Positions 8,224 through 16,346 of a stretch of DNA of 64,000 nt are shown here, piece after piece (the first letter of the stretch is position 1; the number at the start of each line of letters is the position of its first letter). The DNA lies in the NCBI RefSeq assembly GCF_002356115.1, contig NZ_AP014836.1, positions 310,001-374,000 on the forward strand. Direction: 5' to 3'. This DNA is from Candidatus Nitrosoglobus terrae (lineage in GTDB: Bacteria; Pseudomonadota; Gammaproteobacteria; Nitrosococcales; Nitrosococcaceae). A program made the translations under genes and the position numbers. A model generated the notes under the pieces. It ran no database searches and was not told the origin of the DNA. It was given only the letters and a program-made list of their open reading frames with translations.

Positions 8224-9984
8224 TTATGACATTTCAATATTCAGTTCTTCGAAACGATTTTTCACTCGCCGTCGATATTCCCGCGCTACTATCCATTGCT
8301 TATGGGAAGCGGTTTTAAAGCGACAGCGGATAATAATTTCTGATTTTTTAAGGCTCTCTACCCCAAGTATTTCAAAGCTCTTAATGAATCGCTCATATTT
8401 GGGTACTTGCCGCATTTCTTTCATGATTTCTTCCATCACTTCCATGACCTGATCGATGTTCTCTTTGAAGGGTACCCCAATATCCACCATAGCGCGTCCA
8501 TACCCTTTAGTGAAATTAATGACGGTTTTAATTTCCCCATTAGGGATATAGATAGCTCGGCCTTGAACATCACGTAATTGAGTACGGCGTAAATTGATGC
8601 TTTCTACGAATCCGGAAAAATCGCCAATCTGAATGACATCATTAATGTTGTATTGCCCTTCTATGAGAATAAAAACGCCATTGATGATATCTCGAATGAG
8701 ATACTGACCGCCAAAACTTAGGGCAAGACCTGCAATTCCTAAGCTGGCAAAAACAGGGGCCATATTAATGCCAAACTCAGCAAGCATAAGATAAAAAGCG
8801 GTCATCACAATTAAAATAGTGCCCAGCCAATTGAGCAATAGCACTAAGGTTCTGAGCCGAGAACTTCCTTCTTCTACTTCATCCTTTTCCGCTGTGGTGC
8901 GCTCAAATTTCTTGACTGCCATCCGTTTCAGAAACCAAACAATGAAGCCAGCTAAAATAATCCAAGTGATATCAGTAAGCTTTTCAATAAGCGTGCGTTT
9001 CTCAGCCCTTCGTTTTTTTAGCTCAGACAGCTCTTTTCGAAGTGCTTCAATTTCAGCTTTATTAGTAACAGATCTTTTTTGTGCTTCTTGCTCCCTTTTT
9101 TCAGCAGCTTCTAGGTTTTTTCTTTCTGTAGCCACGGATTCTTCAAGCTGTTTGGCTTTATTGGCTAATTTTTGGGCCTTTTCTTCAGCAGATTTATCGC
9201 CCGTGGTTTGAGCCACGGCTTTGGCAACTTCTACCTGTATTTTAGCGGCCTTGGCTTCTTGCTCTTTCTTTTCTATTTCTTTTTGGGCTGTTGTTTTTTC
9301 ATTAGCGGCTTTTTCTGCTTCTAGTTTTGATTCTTCGGCGATTTTTTGAGCTTGGGTTATTTTTTCATTGGTCTCCTCTGCTTTTTTATCTAGGATCGCT
9401 GCTTCAGTTTTTCGTTCTTGCTCCTTTAGTTTTTCCTGTTGTTCTTTTTTTTCCGTCTCTCGTTTTGATCCTTCAGCAGTGGCTTGGGTTATGTGTTCAT
9501 TAACCTCCGCCACTTTTTTATCTAAGATTACTACTTCAGTTTTGCGATCCTGTTCTTGTGGTTTTTCTTGGTTTTGTTGAATGTTTGCCTCTAAATCTGG
9601 AGAGATCACCTTAAAGCTAAATTTTTTGGAAGCCTGTTCTCTGTGGTTAATGACCTGTGCTGTCCATGTAGAAGACCTCACAGAGACATTAGCGTAGATG
9701 CTAAGCTCTTTATTGCTTATAAATTGAGTACGTTCGGTAGGTATTGGAAAAGTACGCGATTTAAGATAAAGAATAACGCTAGAATCAGGCGCAAAGTTTG
9801 ACCCTAGGATTGCTATCCACTGCCGTTCACGTGCACCTATAATGGGATGAGGTTTAATCTCGGTAATTTCTGGGGTAGTAGACTCTTTAGCTGTAGTTTC
9901 TTGTAGATCTGCGCTCTCTTTTGCCTGGCCATTTCCAGCCATTAAAGTAGTGGTCAGCAATAATAGGATGTACGATTTTTTCAT
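8224..9984 (-). CDS. MscS-family mechanosensitive channel with TIG-like and coiled-coil N-terminus
   Basis: The 586-residue protein has a signal peptide (residues 1-21, cut near NGQA-KE). An IPT/TIG-like beta domain follows at about 38-127 (EIKPHPIIGAR, WIAILGSNF). A long charged helical region rich in Glu, Lys and Ala spans about 130-335 and includes a degenerate internal repeat (EQDRKTEVVILDKK and EQERKTEAAILDKK). Membrane helices lie near 338-354, 379-402 and 408-433, then the MscS beta domain (YNINDVIQIGDFSGFVESI) and C-terminal domain. The pore helix region ASLGIAGLALSFGGQ matches the family. It should gate on membrane tension and release solutes. The extracytoplasmic coiled coil may contact peptidoglycan. 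It is followed by the hairpin at 8009-8030. Confidence 0.88.
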   Translation of the reverse strand: MKKSYILLLLTTTLMAGNGQAKESADLQETTAKESTTPEITEIKPHPIIGARERQWIAILGSNFAPDSSVILYLKSRTFPIPTERTQFISNKELSIYANVSVRSSTWTAQVINHREQASKKFSFKVISPDLEANIQQNQEKPQEQDRKTEVVILDKKVAEVNEHITQATAEGSKRETEKKEQQEKLKEQERKTEAAILDKKAEETNEKITQAQKIAEESKLEAEKAANEKTTAQKEIEKKEQEAKAAKIQVEVAKAVAQTTGDKSAEEKAQKLANKAKQLEESVATERKNLEAAEKREQEAQKRSVTNKAEIEALRKELSELKKRRAEKRTLIEKLTDITWIILAGFIVWFLKRMAVKKFERTTAEKDEVEEGSSRLRTLVLLLNWLGTILIVMTAFYLMLAEFGINMAPVFASLGIAGLALSFGGQYLIRDIINGVFILIEGQYNINDVIQIGDFSGFVESINLRRTQLRDVQGRAIYIPNGEIKTVINFTKGYGRAMVDIGVPFKENIDQVMEVMEEIMKEMRQVPKYERFIKSFEILGVESLKKSEIIIRCRFKTASHKQWIVAREYRRRVKNRFEELNIEMS

Positions 9985-10018
9985 AGGCCGTAGCTGATTA
10001 AAAAAATGCTAACTTGAC

Positions 10019-10882
10019 TCAGTGCAGATAGCGAAACATTTGCCGGCGGTAGCGAGTAACTAGCTCGTGTTCAGCGCCGAGCAGGTTGAAAATGGCTAGC
10101 AATGCTTTACGGGCGCTATCATCTTTATATTTTCGGTCGCGCTTAAGTAGCTCGATAAACTGATCTAACGCATTTGGGTAGTCTTCAGACAGAACTTGTA
10201 AGGCGCCAAGCAGGTAACGGGTCTCTGAGTCTTCAGGATTTATCTCAATACGCTGTGTTAACTGAGGGATGCTTGGAGCGTTTTCGGTAATGGTAATAAA
10301 TTTAATTTTTGCCAACATACCATTAGCAAGTGCTGTTTCTCGCACTTCTAAGGGCAATGCCTTTAGAATTTGTTCAGCTTCAAGGGTTTTTTCTTGTTTA
10401 ATGAAAGTTTCGGCTAATGCTAACGAGGCGCGATAATTCCCTGATTCTATTTTTATGGCTTGATGCAATAAATCGAGGCTTTGCTCTTGTTGCCCAGATT
10501 CCCAAGCGACTTGGGCTTGCGCTATGAGTAGATCGGATTTGTGAATGATATATCGATCGATAACCGCGCGAAGTACGGACTGTGGCTGTAAACCTACAAG
10601 TTCTTCAGCAATTTTGCCTTTATGAAATAATTTTAAGGTGGGTAAGCTACGTACTTTATATTGTAGGGCTAAGGTCTGCTCCTTATCGGTATTAACTTTA
10701 GCGAGCCAAAATTTTCCTTGGTATATCTCAGCTAATTGTTGTAGGAGTGGCATCAGCATTTGGCAAGGCTGGCACCAAGCTGCCCAGAAATCCACTAAAA
10801 CAGGGATTTGATGGGATTTTTCTAAAACTTTATCAATGAAATTGGGTTCAGTAACCTCAATAATATAACTATTCTCGTTCAT
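10019..10882 (-). CDS. cnoX: thioredoxin-domain TPR co-chaperone, CnoX/YbbN-like
   Basis: The 287-residue protein has an N-terminal thioredoxin fold (about 8-110) with the active site CQPC at 37-40, then tetratricopeptide helices typical of YbbN/CnoX, whose E. coli homologue is 284 residues. CnoX protects substrates under oxidative stress and hands them to DnaK or GroEL. Here both active-site cysteines are present, so redox activity is likely. I chose the ATG at 10882 because the open frame upstream runs back into thiE and encodes no thioredoxin sequence. The stop of thiE lies 22 bp upstream, so the pair may be cotranscribed. Confidence 0.87.
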   Translation of the reverse strand: MNENSYIIEVTEPNFIDKVLEKSHQIPVLVDFWAAWCQPCQMLMPLLQQLAEIYQGKFWLAKVNTDKEQTLALQYKVRSLPTLKLFHKGKIAEELVGLQPQSVLRAVIDRYIIHKSDLLIAQAQVAWESGQQEQSLDLLHQAIKIESGNYRASLALAETFIKQEKTLEAEQILKALPLEVRETALANGMLAKIKFITITENAPSIPQLTQRIEINPEDSETRYLLGALQVLSEDYPNALDQFIELLKRDRKYKDDSARKALLAIFNLLGAEHELVTRYRRQMFRYLH

Positions 10883-10904
10883 GGTATGGCTAAAGATGAA
10901 GCTG

Positions 10905-11546
10905 TTATCTAGGTAAGTATTGGCTTGAGAATAATCGCTTGTAGGCTGTAGCTGCCGCCCGAATATTTGGACTTCTAAAGAGGCCACCAATAACAGCAAT
11001 AGCATCGGCTCCAGCCTCAATAATAGGAAGGGCGTTCTGCGGTGTAATGCCGCCAATAGCTACAATAGGTGTATGTAAAATTTTACGCGCTTGTTGTAGT
11101 AAATCAATGGAAGCGTAAATGGGCTCTGGCTTGGTTTTAGAAGGAAAAAATCGACCAAAAGCGATATAGTCAGCGCCTTTTTGCTCAGCTATAATTGCCC
11201 GTGATAGCTCATTATAACAAGATACGCCAATAATAGCCTTGTCCCCTAATATCTGTCGAGCTAAAACAAGCGAAGGGTCGTCTGCTCCCAGATGGATACC
11301 ATCGGCACCAATCTTGGCTGCTAGAGTGATATCATCATTAATAATTAAGGGGACACCGTGTTGACGGCAGATCTGTTGTAAGGAGGTAGCCTCTTGGTAG
11401 CGTCGATGAGTTTCTTGGCTTTTATCTCGATATTGAATTAGATTAGCACCGCCGAGTAGAGCCAAGGAAACGGCACTGCCTAAATCCTTAGAAGATAAGA
11501 GGGTAGTGTCAGCAATAGCATAAAGACCAGATATTGAATACTTCAT
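10905..11546 (-). CDS. thiE: thiamine-phosphate synthase ThiE
   Basis: ThiE joins HMP-pyrophosphate and HET-phosphate to form thiamine phosphate in the cytoplasm. The protein, about 213 residues from the chosen start, shows the TIM-barrel signatures LIQYRDKS, LIINDDITLAAKIGADGIHLG, DYIAFGRFFPSKTK and VAIGGITPQNA. I prefer the ATG at 11546 (MKYSISGLYAI) over the ATG 45 bp upstream because family proteins begin just before the first barrel strand. It is oriented with cnoX downstream. No other thiamine gene is nearby and no TPP riboswitch was seen. Confidence 0.92.
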   Translation of the reverse strand: MKYSISGLYAIADTTLLSSKDLGSAVSLALLGGANLIQYRDKSQETHRRYQEATSLQQICRQHGVPLIINDDITLAAKIGADGIHLGADDPSLVLARQILGDKAIIGVSCYNELSRAIIAEQKGADYIAFGRFFPSKTKPEPIYASIDLLQQARKILHTPIVAIGGITPQNALPIIEAGADAIAVIGGLFRSPNIRAAATAYKRLFSSQYLPR

Positions 11547-11673
11547 AATCTTTGGCAGATTATATAATAGGTTAGTTTCAAAATTAACCAATACCTTTGG
11601 CTAGGATCTGATTTTCAAATATTAAAAACCGTACAATAAGTTTATATTTTTCAAGAATTACAGAGAATAATCT

Positions 11674-11838
11674 ATGAAACGTTATATGTGTATTATTTGT
11701 GGCTTTATTTATGATGAAGCTGAGGGTTGGCCTGAAGATGGTATTGCTCCAGGTACTAAATGGGAAGATGTTCCTGAAACTTGGATTTGCCCCGAGTGTG
11801 GTACTAGAAAGGATGATTTTGAGATGATTGAGATGTAA
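11674..11838 (+). CDS. rubredoxin
   Basis: This 54-residue protein is a complete small rubredoxin, an iron electron carrier. The four iron ligands are Cys6 and Cys9 (CIICG) and Cys39 and Cys42 (CPECG). The aromatic core [17 protein letters not shown] and [13 protein letters not shown] is intact. It diverges from thiE on the minus strand with a 127-bp shared upstream region. It is expected to be cytoplasmic, passing electrons to an oxygenase, a peroxidase or a diiron protein. No obvious redox partner lies next to it. Confidence 0.95.
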   Translation: MKRYMCIICGFIYDEAEGWPEDGIAPGTKWEDVPETWICPECGTRKDDFEMIEM

Positions 11839-12082
11839 AGTGCAGGCGAGCGTTTGAATAGTAGGGGTACGTATGGGTTTTATTAGAAAAGATGAAAGTC
11901 TAAGGCGAAAATGAGGGAGTTATTCTGTTTACTGGTGAAAAAAGTTATTTAAATAGCTTTAATACGAGGTTTATCATTTATTTACTGGATAAGGCTTAAG
12001 GCGGCTTTAATCCTTATCTACTCTTCTGCCTAGATTTACGACTTCTTTTAAATGGATTTTAAATTTTGAGATAAGGAGTCAC

Positions 12083-12322
12083 AATAAAATTATACTAGGA
12101 TTATTAGGTTTTATTTTTTCTATTAATAACGCTGCTTATGGCTTAACATCGGAAAATGGTTAGTAGTGAGATCCTCAAAACTCAGGTAATGTATTAAGTA
12201 TTGAAACTTAAAATGGCACGGTATTCATGGGTACGTTTACCCATGATGAGCAAGGCAAACCCATTTGGTACTTTGGTTCGTGCCAACTTGAGAAGTTTAC
12301 GGGCTATGGAGTAAGCAGCTAG
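12083..12322 (+). pseudogene. decayed secreted-protein fragment with Trp codons turned into stops
   Basis: One reading frame gives a signal-peptide-like start (NKIILGLLGFIFS, NNAAYG). After SENG come three consecutive stops (TAG TAG TGA), then DPQNSGNVLSIET, a TAA, and NGTVFMGTFTHDEQGKPIWYFG. In related proteins I recall, this place reads GWWW...ES/NSG...SIE-Q-NGTVFMG, so the four stops sit where Trp, Trp, Trp and Gln are expected. Each stop is one G-to-A or C-to-T change away. The start codon is also lost (CAC AAT AAA). It is a recent pseudogene of a family that often carries a GWWWNP motif. Family identification is from memory. Confidence 0.6.
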
Positions 12323-12324
12323 AT

Positions 12325-12357
12325 CTCTCTACCTTACTAACTGCTTTAGGTAGAGAG
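12325..12357 (+). repeat. 10-bp perfect inverted repeat after the pseudogene
   Basis: CTCTCTACCT and AGGTAGAGAG flank a 13-nt loop just after the pseudogene stop. A T-run comes only about 18 bases later, so this may be the decayed terminator of the dead gene. Confidence 0.4.
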
Positions 12358-12579
12358 TAGGCCATATAGCTAAGTTTTTTGTATAAAGTTAATAGGGACT
12401 AACATAGTGATTGCGAATTATTAATATTTACATTAGACTGATAAGAATGTTGATTACTAAGCCATACTTATCCCATCTATATATTTTATTTTAGTAATGG
12501 CAACGATAATGTTAGCTTCCATCTTTTAGATAGGGTAGAGAAAATGCATTTTAAGTTGAGAGGTTAAAAAAGAAGGCTT

Positions 12580-13359
12580 ATGCCTCATGAGATAGTGAAG
12601 ATAAGCTTTTATGTATTGTTAGCCTTCAGCGCTGGGGTTGCTGTTAGGGTCGTGGGGGCACCCTTAGATGAAGCTATCAATATTCAGATTAAAACCGATC
12701 AGGCCGCAACCAAATCGCAGCATAAGATTGATATCCTATCTGGAGAGACCACTAAGCTTTTGGGAGAATACCGCCAGGTCACGGCTCAGCTTGATAGTCT
12801 CCAAACCTATAACCGGCAGCTTGAGAAGTTAATTCGCTCTCAAAAAGAAGAGTTTACTTCCCTTCAGCAACAGCTTACCGATGTTGAAATCACTCAGCGA
12901 GAGATTGTGCCGTTAATGCTGCGCATGGTTTCCTCTTTGGACCAGTTTGTGGCATTAGATATCCCTTTCCTCCCAAAAGAGCGACAAGATCGCATTGAGC
13001 AGCTTAAATTGCTCATGGATCGCGCTGATGTACCTCTCTCGGAGAAATATCGACGTCTTATAGAAGCCTATCAAGTGGAAGTAGAATATGGACAGACTAT
13101 TGAAGCGTACCCAGGTACGTTAACAATGAATGAAGAGCCTAGAACAGTGGATTTTCTTCGAATTGGGCGAGCCGCTCTGTTCTTTCATACTCTTGATGAT
13201 AAGGCTTGTGGTAGCTGGGATGCCCATACTCGGGGTTGGATAGTTTTACCAGATCGCTATCGAGCAACCATAGCCAAGGGGCTTCTGATTGCACGTAAGC
13301 AGACCCCGCCAGATCTGCTGCTATTGCCTATACAGGGACCGACTGTGAGAGAGCAATGA
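12580..13359 (+). CDS. DUF3450 periplasmic coiled-coil protein of TonB energiser cluster
   Basis: The 259-residue protein has a signal peptide (about 1-27), an extended helical region (about 30-120) and a globular C-terminus (about 150-250) with GRAALFFHTLDD, typical of DUF3450. Such proteins are encoded at the head of TonB2-like clusters beside MotA/TolQ/ExbB channel genes. The exact role is not known, but it probably acts in the periplasm with the long ExbB-like subunit. Its stop overlaps the next start (13356) by 4 bp, which indicates translational coupling. Confidence 0.85.
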   Translation: MPHEIVKISFYVLLAFSAGVAVRVVGAPLDEAINIQIKTDQAATKSQHKIDILSGETTKLLGEYRQVTAQLDSLQTYNRQLEKLIRSQKEEFTSLQQQLTDVEITQREIVPLMLRMVSSLDQFVALDIPFLPKERQDRIEQLKLLMDRADVPLSEKYRRLIEAYQVEVEYGQTIEAYPGTLTMNEEPRTVDFLRIGRAALFFHTLDDKACGSWDAHTRGWIVLPDRYRATIAKGLLIARKQTPPDLLLLPIQGPTVREQ

Positions 13360-14771
13360 CAAAGAAGAACAGGAATATGTTTTGGTGGGTCTTATCAACC
13401 TTCGGAGTTACCCTATTCCTATTAGGGACTCCAGTAAGCTCTTGGGGAATTGGATCGCCAGAAACTTTAGATCAGCTTTTAGAGCAGGTTCGTCAGGATA
13501 GTGTTCAAGAGCAGCGTTTGAATGCTGATCGAGAAGCTAATTTTCTTGCGGCTAGAGATAAGCAGAAGGAGCTATTGAGAAAGGCAAATGCAGATCTCCA
13601 AGCAGAAGAGCAGCGCTCAAAGGTACTAAAAGGAACCTTTGAGAAAAATGAAAAGGTGTTAGCAGAAAAGCAAACAGAGCTTAAAGATCTATCTGGATCC
13701 TTAGGAGAGCTTTTTAGCGTAGCTCGGCAAACAGCTCACGATTTACTGCCTACGGTGAGTAACTCTTTGGTATTGGCAGAGTTCCCAGATCGGGTTGCTG
13801 TACTTTCTACCATTGCAGAAAGTAATAAACTACCTAATATCGAAGATCTACAGCGCTTATGGTTAAGTTTACAGGAGCAAATGACAGAATCGGGAAAAAT
13901 AGAGACTTTTTCAGCCTCTGTAATTACGGTAGGAGGGGAAGTTAAAAAACAGCAGGTTTCCCGAGTCGGTACTTTTACGGCCATTTCTGAAGGAAAGTAT
14001 TTACGTTATCTTTCTGAGCCTGTTGCTGGGCTAGTGGAGCTTAATCGACAGCCTGCTTCTCGGTTTCTAAAAGCAGCAGCTGAATTCGAAAAAGCGGGGA
14101 GTGGGGCAATTGTCTCCATGGCAATAGATCCAAGCCGTGGCGCTATTCTTTCTTTACTGGTACAAAGTCCTAGTTTACGAGAGCGAATTGACCAGGGAGG
14201 ATGGATAGGCTATTTCACTATAGCCTTGGGGGTGGTTGCGCTACTGATTGCATTGCAGCGGTTTATCTATCTCTTTACTATAGGTCGACGTATTGATGCC
14301 CAGCGCCATGAGGAGATTCCAAACGAAGATAACCCACTAGGTCGAGTATTAAGCGTCTATACAGGTAATAAGGAAGAGGACATAGAGGCTTTAAATCTTA
14401 AGCTAGATGAGGCGATTTTAAAGGAAATGCCTCAGCTTGAGCGAGGATTACCCACTTTGGCAATCTTAGCGGATGTTGCACCATTACTCGGTCTTTTGGG
14501 AACAGTAACTGGTATGATCAAGACTTTCCAAGCGATCACAATGTTTGGAACGAGTGATCCTAAGCTGATGTCTGCAGGTATTTCTGAGGCTTTAGTCACC
14601 ACAGTAATAGGATTAATGGTCGCTATTCCTATCCTGCTAATTCATAGCGCCCTTTCTGGTAAGAGTAATCGTTTAATTCAAATACTGGATGAGGAGAGCG
14701 CGGCTATCGTAGCTTGGTTAGCGGAAAAGAAACAAGGACTGTTAGAGAAGCGAGAAGCGGATGTTTTCTGA
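13356..14771 (+). CDS. large MotA/TolQ/ExbB proton channel protein (TtpC-like)
   Basis: The 471-residue protein has a signal peptide (about 1-30), a periplasmic helical domain of about 240 residues and then a C-terminal ExbB-like channel domain with membrane helices near 285-305, 370-395 and 405-430. The motif LGLLGTVTGMIKTFQAI is the ExbB/TolQ signature. The layout matches TtpC of Vibrio TonB2 systems, which is needed there for iron uptake energised by TonB2. It overlaps DUF3450 upstream by 4 bp and exbB downstream by 11 bp. The large size compared with ExbB (about 170-240) is normal for this subfamily. Confidence 0.87.
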   Translation: MTKKNRNMFWWVLSTFGVTLFLLGTPVSSWGIGSPETLDQLLEQVRQDSVQEQRLNADREANFLAARDKQKELLRKANADLQAEEQRSKVLKGTFEKNEKVLAEKQTELKDLSGSLGELFSVARQTAHDLLPTVSNSLVLAEFPDRVAVLSTIAESNKLPNIEDLQRLWLSLQEQMTESGKIETFSASVITVGGEVKKQQVSRVGTFTAISEGKYLRYLSEPVAGLVELNRQPASRFLKAAAEFEKAGSGAIVSMAIDPSRGAILSLLVQSPSLRERIDQGGWIGYFTIALGVVALLIALQRFIYLFTIGRRIDAQRHEEIPNEDNPLGRVLSVYTGNKEEDIEALNLKLDEAILKEMPQLERGLPTLAILADVAPLLGLLGTVTGMIKTFQAITMFGTSDPKLMSAGISEALVTTVIGLMVAIPILLIHSALSGKSNRLIQILDEESAAIVAWLAEKKQGLLEKREADVF

Positions 14772-15273
14772 TGGGTTATTTCGCATTGAATGGTTATTAG
14801 AGCAAGGGGGAGAAATTCTCTGGTTTATTCTCATTGCCTCTTTTTTCATGTGGATGCTAATTATTGAACGGTATTATTTTTTATTTGTACTTCATCCTAT
14901 TCGTATGCAGCAATTGATAGCGATGTGGCAGCAACGAACAGAGCATCGATCTTGGTATGCTCATCGTATTCGAGAAGGGATGATAGCAGAGATTTCTAGC
15001 CATTTGCGCCAATTTTTATTACTAATCAAAGCCTTAACCGCCACACTTCCTATGCTGGGTTTACTCGGTACGGTTATTGGAATGATTCAAGTATTTGATT
15101 CAATGTCAGTATCTGGTGCTGGTAATACTCGTGGTTTTGCTGGAGGTATTTCTGTTGCGTTAATTACCACTATGGCTGGGTTAGTAACGGCTCTATCTGG
15201 ACTTTATTTTAGCGCTAACTTGGATCATCAGGTGAAGCGAGCTATTGAGCAAGCCATGGATTTATTACGGTAA
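14761..15273 (+). CDS. exbB: ExbB-type proton channel subunit
   Basis: The 170-residue inner-membrane protein has three predicted helices (about 15-38, 95-120 and 138-160) and the ExbB/TolQ/MotA signature MLGLLGTVIGMIQVFDSM. With ExbD it forms a proton-driven motor that energises TonB. It starts inside the 3' end of the large ExbB-like gene and exbD follows after 13 bp. The short form without a long N-terminus is typical of ExbB2 proteins. Confidence 0.9.
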   Translation: MFSDGLFRIEWLLEQGGEILWFILIASFFMWMLIIERYYFLFVLHPIRMQQLIAMWQQRTEHRSWYAHRIREGMIAEISSHLRQFLLLIKALTATLPMLGLLGTVIGMIQVFDSMSVSGAGNTRGFAGGISVALITTMAGLVTALSGLYFSANLDHQVKRAIEQAMDLLR

Positions 15274-15286
15274 GTGAGTAGAGCTA

Positions 15287-15694
15287 ATGAGACGGCGACG
15301 ACATAGTCAGCATCAAAGTGGAGTAAGTATTAATCTTACTCCTATGATTGATATGGTGTTTATTCTATTAATTTTTTTTATTGCTACAACTTCCTTTACT
15401 AAGGAATCTGGGGTTGAAGTTAATCGCCCCTCGGCAAAAACAGCCGTAAGCAAGGAGCGAAGCAATACTTTTATTGTTGTCCGCGCCAATAACGAAATTT
15501 GGATAGATAAACGTCAGGTTGATATTCGTACGATACGAGCTAATGTGGAACGTATAGAAGCTGAGAACCCGGAAGGATCAGTTGTTATTGTGGCTGATAA
15601 GGATTCGAAAACGGGGTTAGTCATTGAAATTATGGATCAAGTGCGATTAGCAGGAGTGAGTGATGTCTCTATTGCTGCAACTCCACAGCAGTAG
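15287..15694 (+). CDS. exbD: ExbD/TolR biopolymer transport protein
   Basis: The 135-residue protein has a short basic cytoplasmic N-terminus, one membrane helix (about 17-38) and a periplasmic domain. The key aspartate of the proton path is in INLTPMIDMVFILLIFF. It works with ExbB to energise TonB. Its 3' end overlaps the tonB start by 32-35 bp. Length and order are normal for this cluster type. Confidence 0.92.
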   Translation: MRRRRHSQHQSGVSINLTPMIDMVFILLIFFIATTSFTKESGVEVNRPSAKTAVSKERSNTFIVVRANNEIWIDKRQVDIRTIRANVERIEAENPEGSVVIVADKDSKTGLVIEIMDQVRLAGVSDVSIAATPQQ

Positions 15695-16346
15695 GTATGC
15701 AGTTGCTTTTATTGCGGCTGGGCTGGTTAATCTAGGGCTATTTTTGCTGATGGCGTTTATGGTAGCTGGACAGCAAGGTGGAGCAAAGAAAATTAGGCCT
15801 ATTACAGTAGTGGATTTTGTACGCTTAAAACATGAACAGGATCCACCCCGCTTGAAAGAGCGTCAGCTACCTAAAAAAATTATTCCACCGAAGCAGCCCC
15901 CCTCTATGGTAGCAAATCAGATCCAGCCTTCTCCGCCTAAATCATTAAATCCATCTCCTAAGATGATGCCTAACATTGATCTTCCTCTCGATTTTAAGAG
16001 CACGGGGCCTTATTTAGGGAATTATGGGGAGATGGCCGGAGTTAATTCAGGATCTAATATAATCTCAGTAGGAGAAGGAGATTTGATACCTTTGATGCGC
16101 GTTCCTCCCCAATACCCAAGCCAAGCTGCGCACCGTGGTCTTGAAGGAGTAGTGACAGTAGCGTTTATTGTTACTAAAGAGGGTTCAGTTCGCGATCCAG
16201 AGATAATTGATTCCCGTCCTCTAGGAGTTTTTGATGCAGCTGCATTGCAAGCTGTTAGGCGCTGGAAGTTTAAATCTAAACAGGTGGATGGGCAAATGGT
16301 AGAGCAGCGAGCAACGCAGAAGATTGAATTTAAGCTAGAGAGGTGA
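15660..16346 (+). CDS. tonB: TonB family energy transducer
   Basis: The protein (228 residues from GTG, 227 from the adjacent ATG at 15663) has an N-terminal membrane anchor (about 12-35), a Pro-rich periplasmic linker (KKIIPPKQPPS, IQPSPPKS) and a C-terminal TonB domain. The domain contains PPQYPSQAAHRGLEGVVTVAFIVTKEG and AALQAVRRWKFKS. It transmits energy to outer-membrane TonB-dependent receptors, none of which lies in this window. The start lies inside exbD, and the following TPR gene begins at the tonB stop with a GTGA overlap. Confidence 0.92.
   Translation: MMSLLLQLHSSRYAVAFIAAGLVNLGLFLLMAFMVAGQQGGAKKIRPITVVDFVRLKHEQDPPRLKERQLPKKIIPPKQPPSMVANQIQPSPPKSLNPSPKMMPNIDLPLDFKSTGPYLGNYGEMAGVNSGSNIISVGEGDLIPLMRVPPQYPSQAAHRGLEGVVTVAFIVTKEGSVRDPEIIDSRPLGVFDAAALQAVRRWKFKSKQVDGQMVEQRATQKIEFKLER

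Larger units (their letters stand above)
11839..12579. other. gene-free gap with one pseudogene
   Basis: Between the rubredoxin stop and the DUF3450 gene lie 741 bp of AT-rich sequence. The only coding trace is the pseudogene at 12083-12322, followed by a 10-bp inverted repeat at 12325-12357. Nothing else is recognisable in the flanks. Confidence 0.6.

Noticed and set aside
8819-9211. Plus-strand open frame of 130 codons
   Set aside because: It is antisense to the coiled-coil part of the MscS-type gene. Its Ser/Phe-rich translation is the mirror of Lys/Glu-rich codons.
12149-12214. Stop codon recoding (TAG/TGA read as Trp)
   Set aside because: TAG and TGA end other genes in this window normally, the start codon of this frame is lost as well, and a TAA is also present. 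Decay explains all of these changes.
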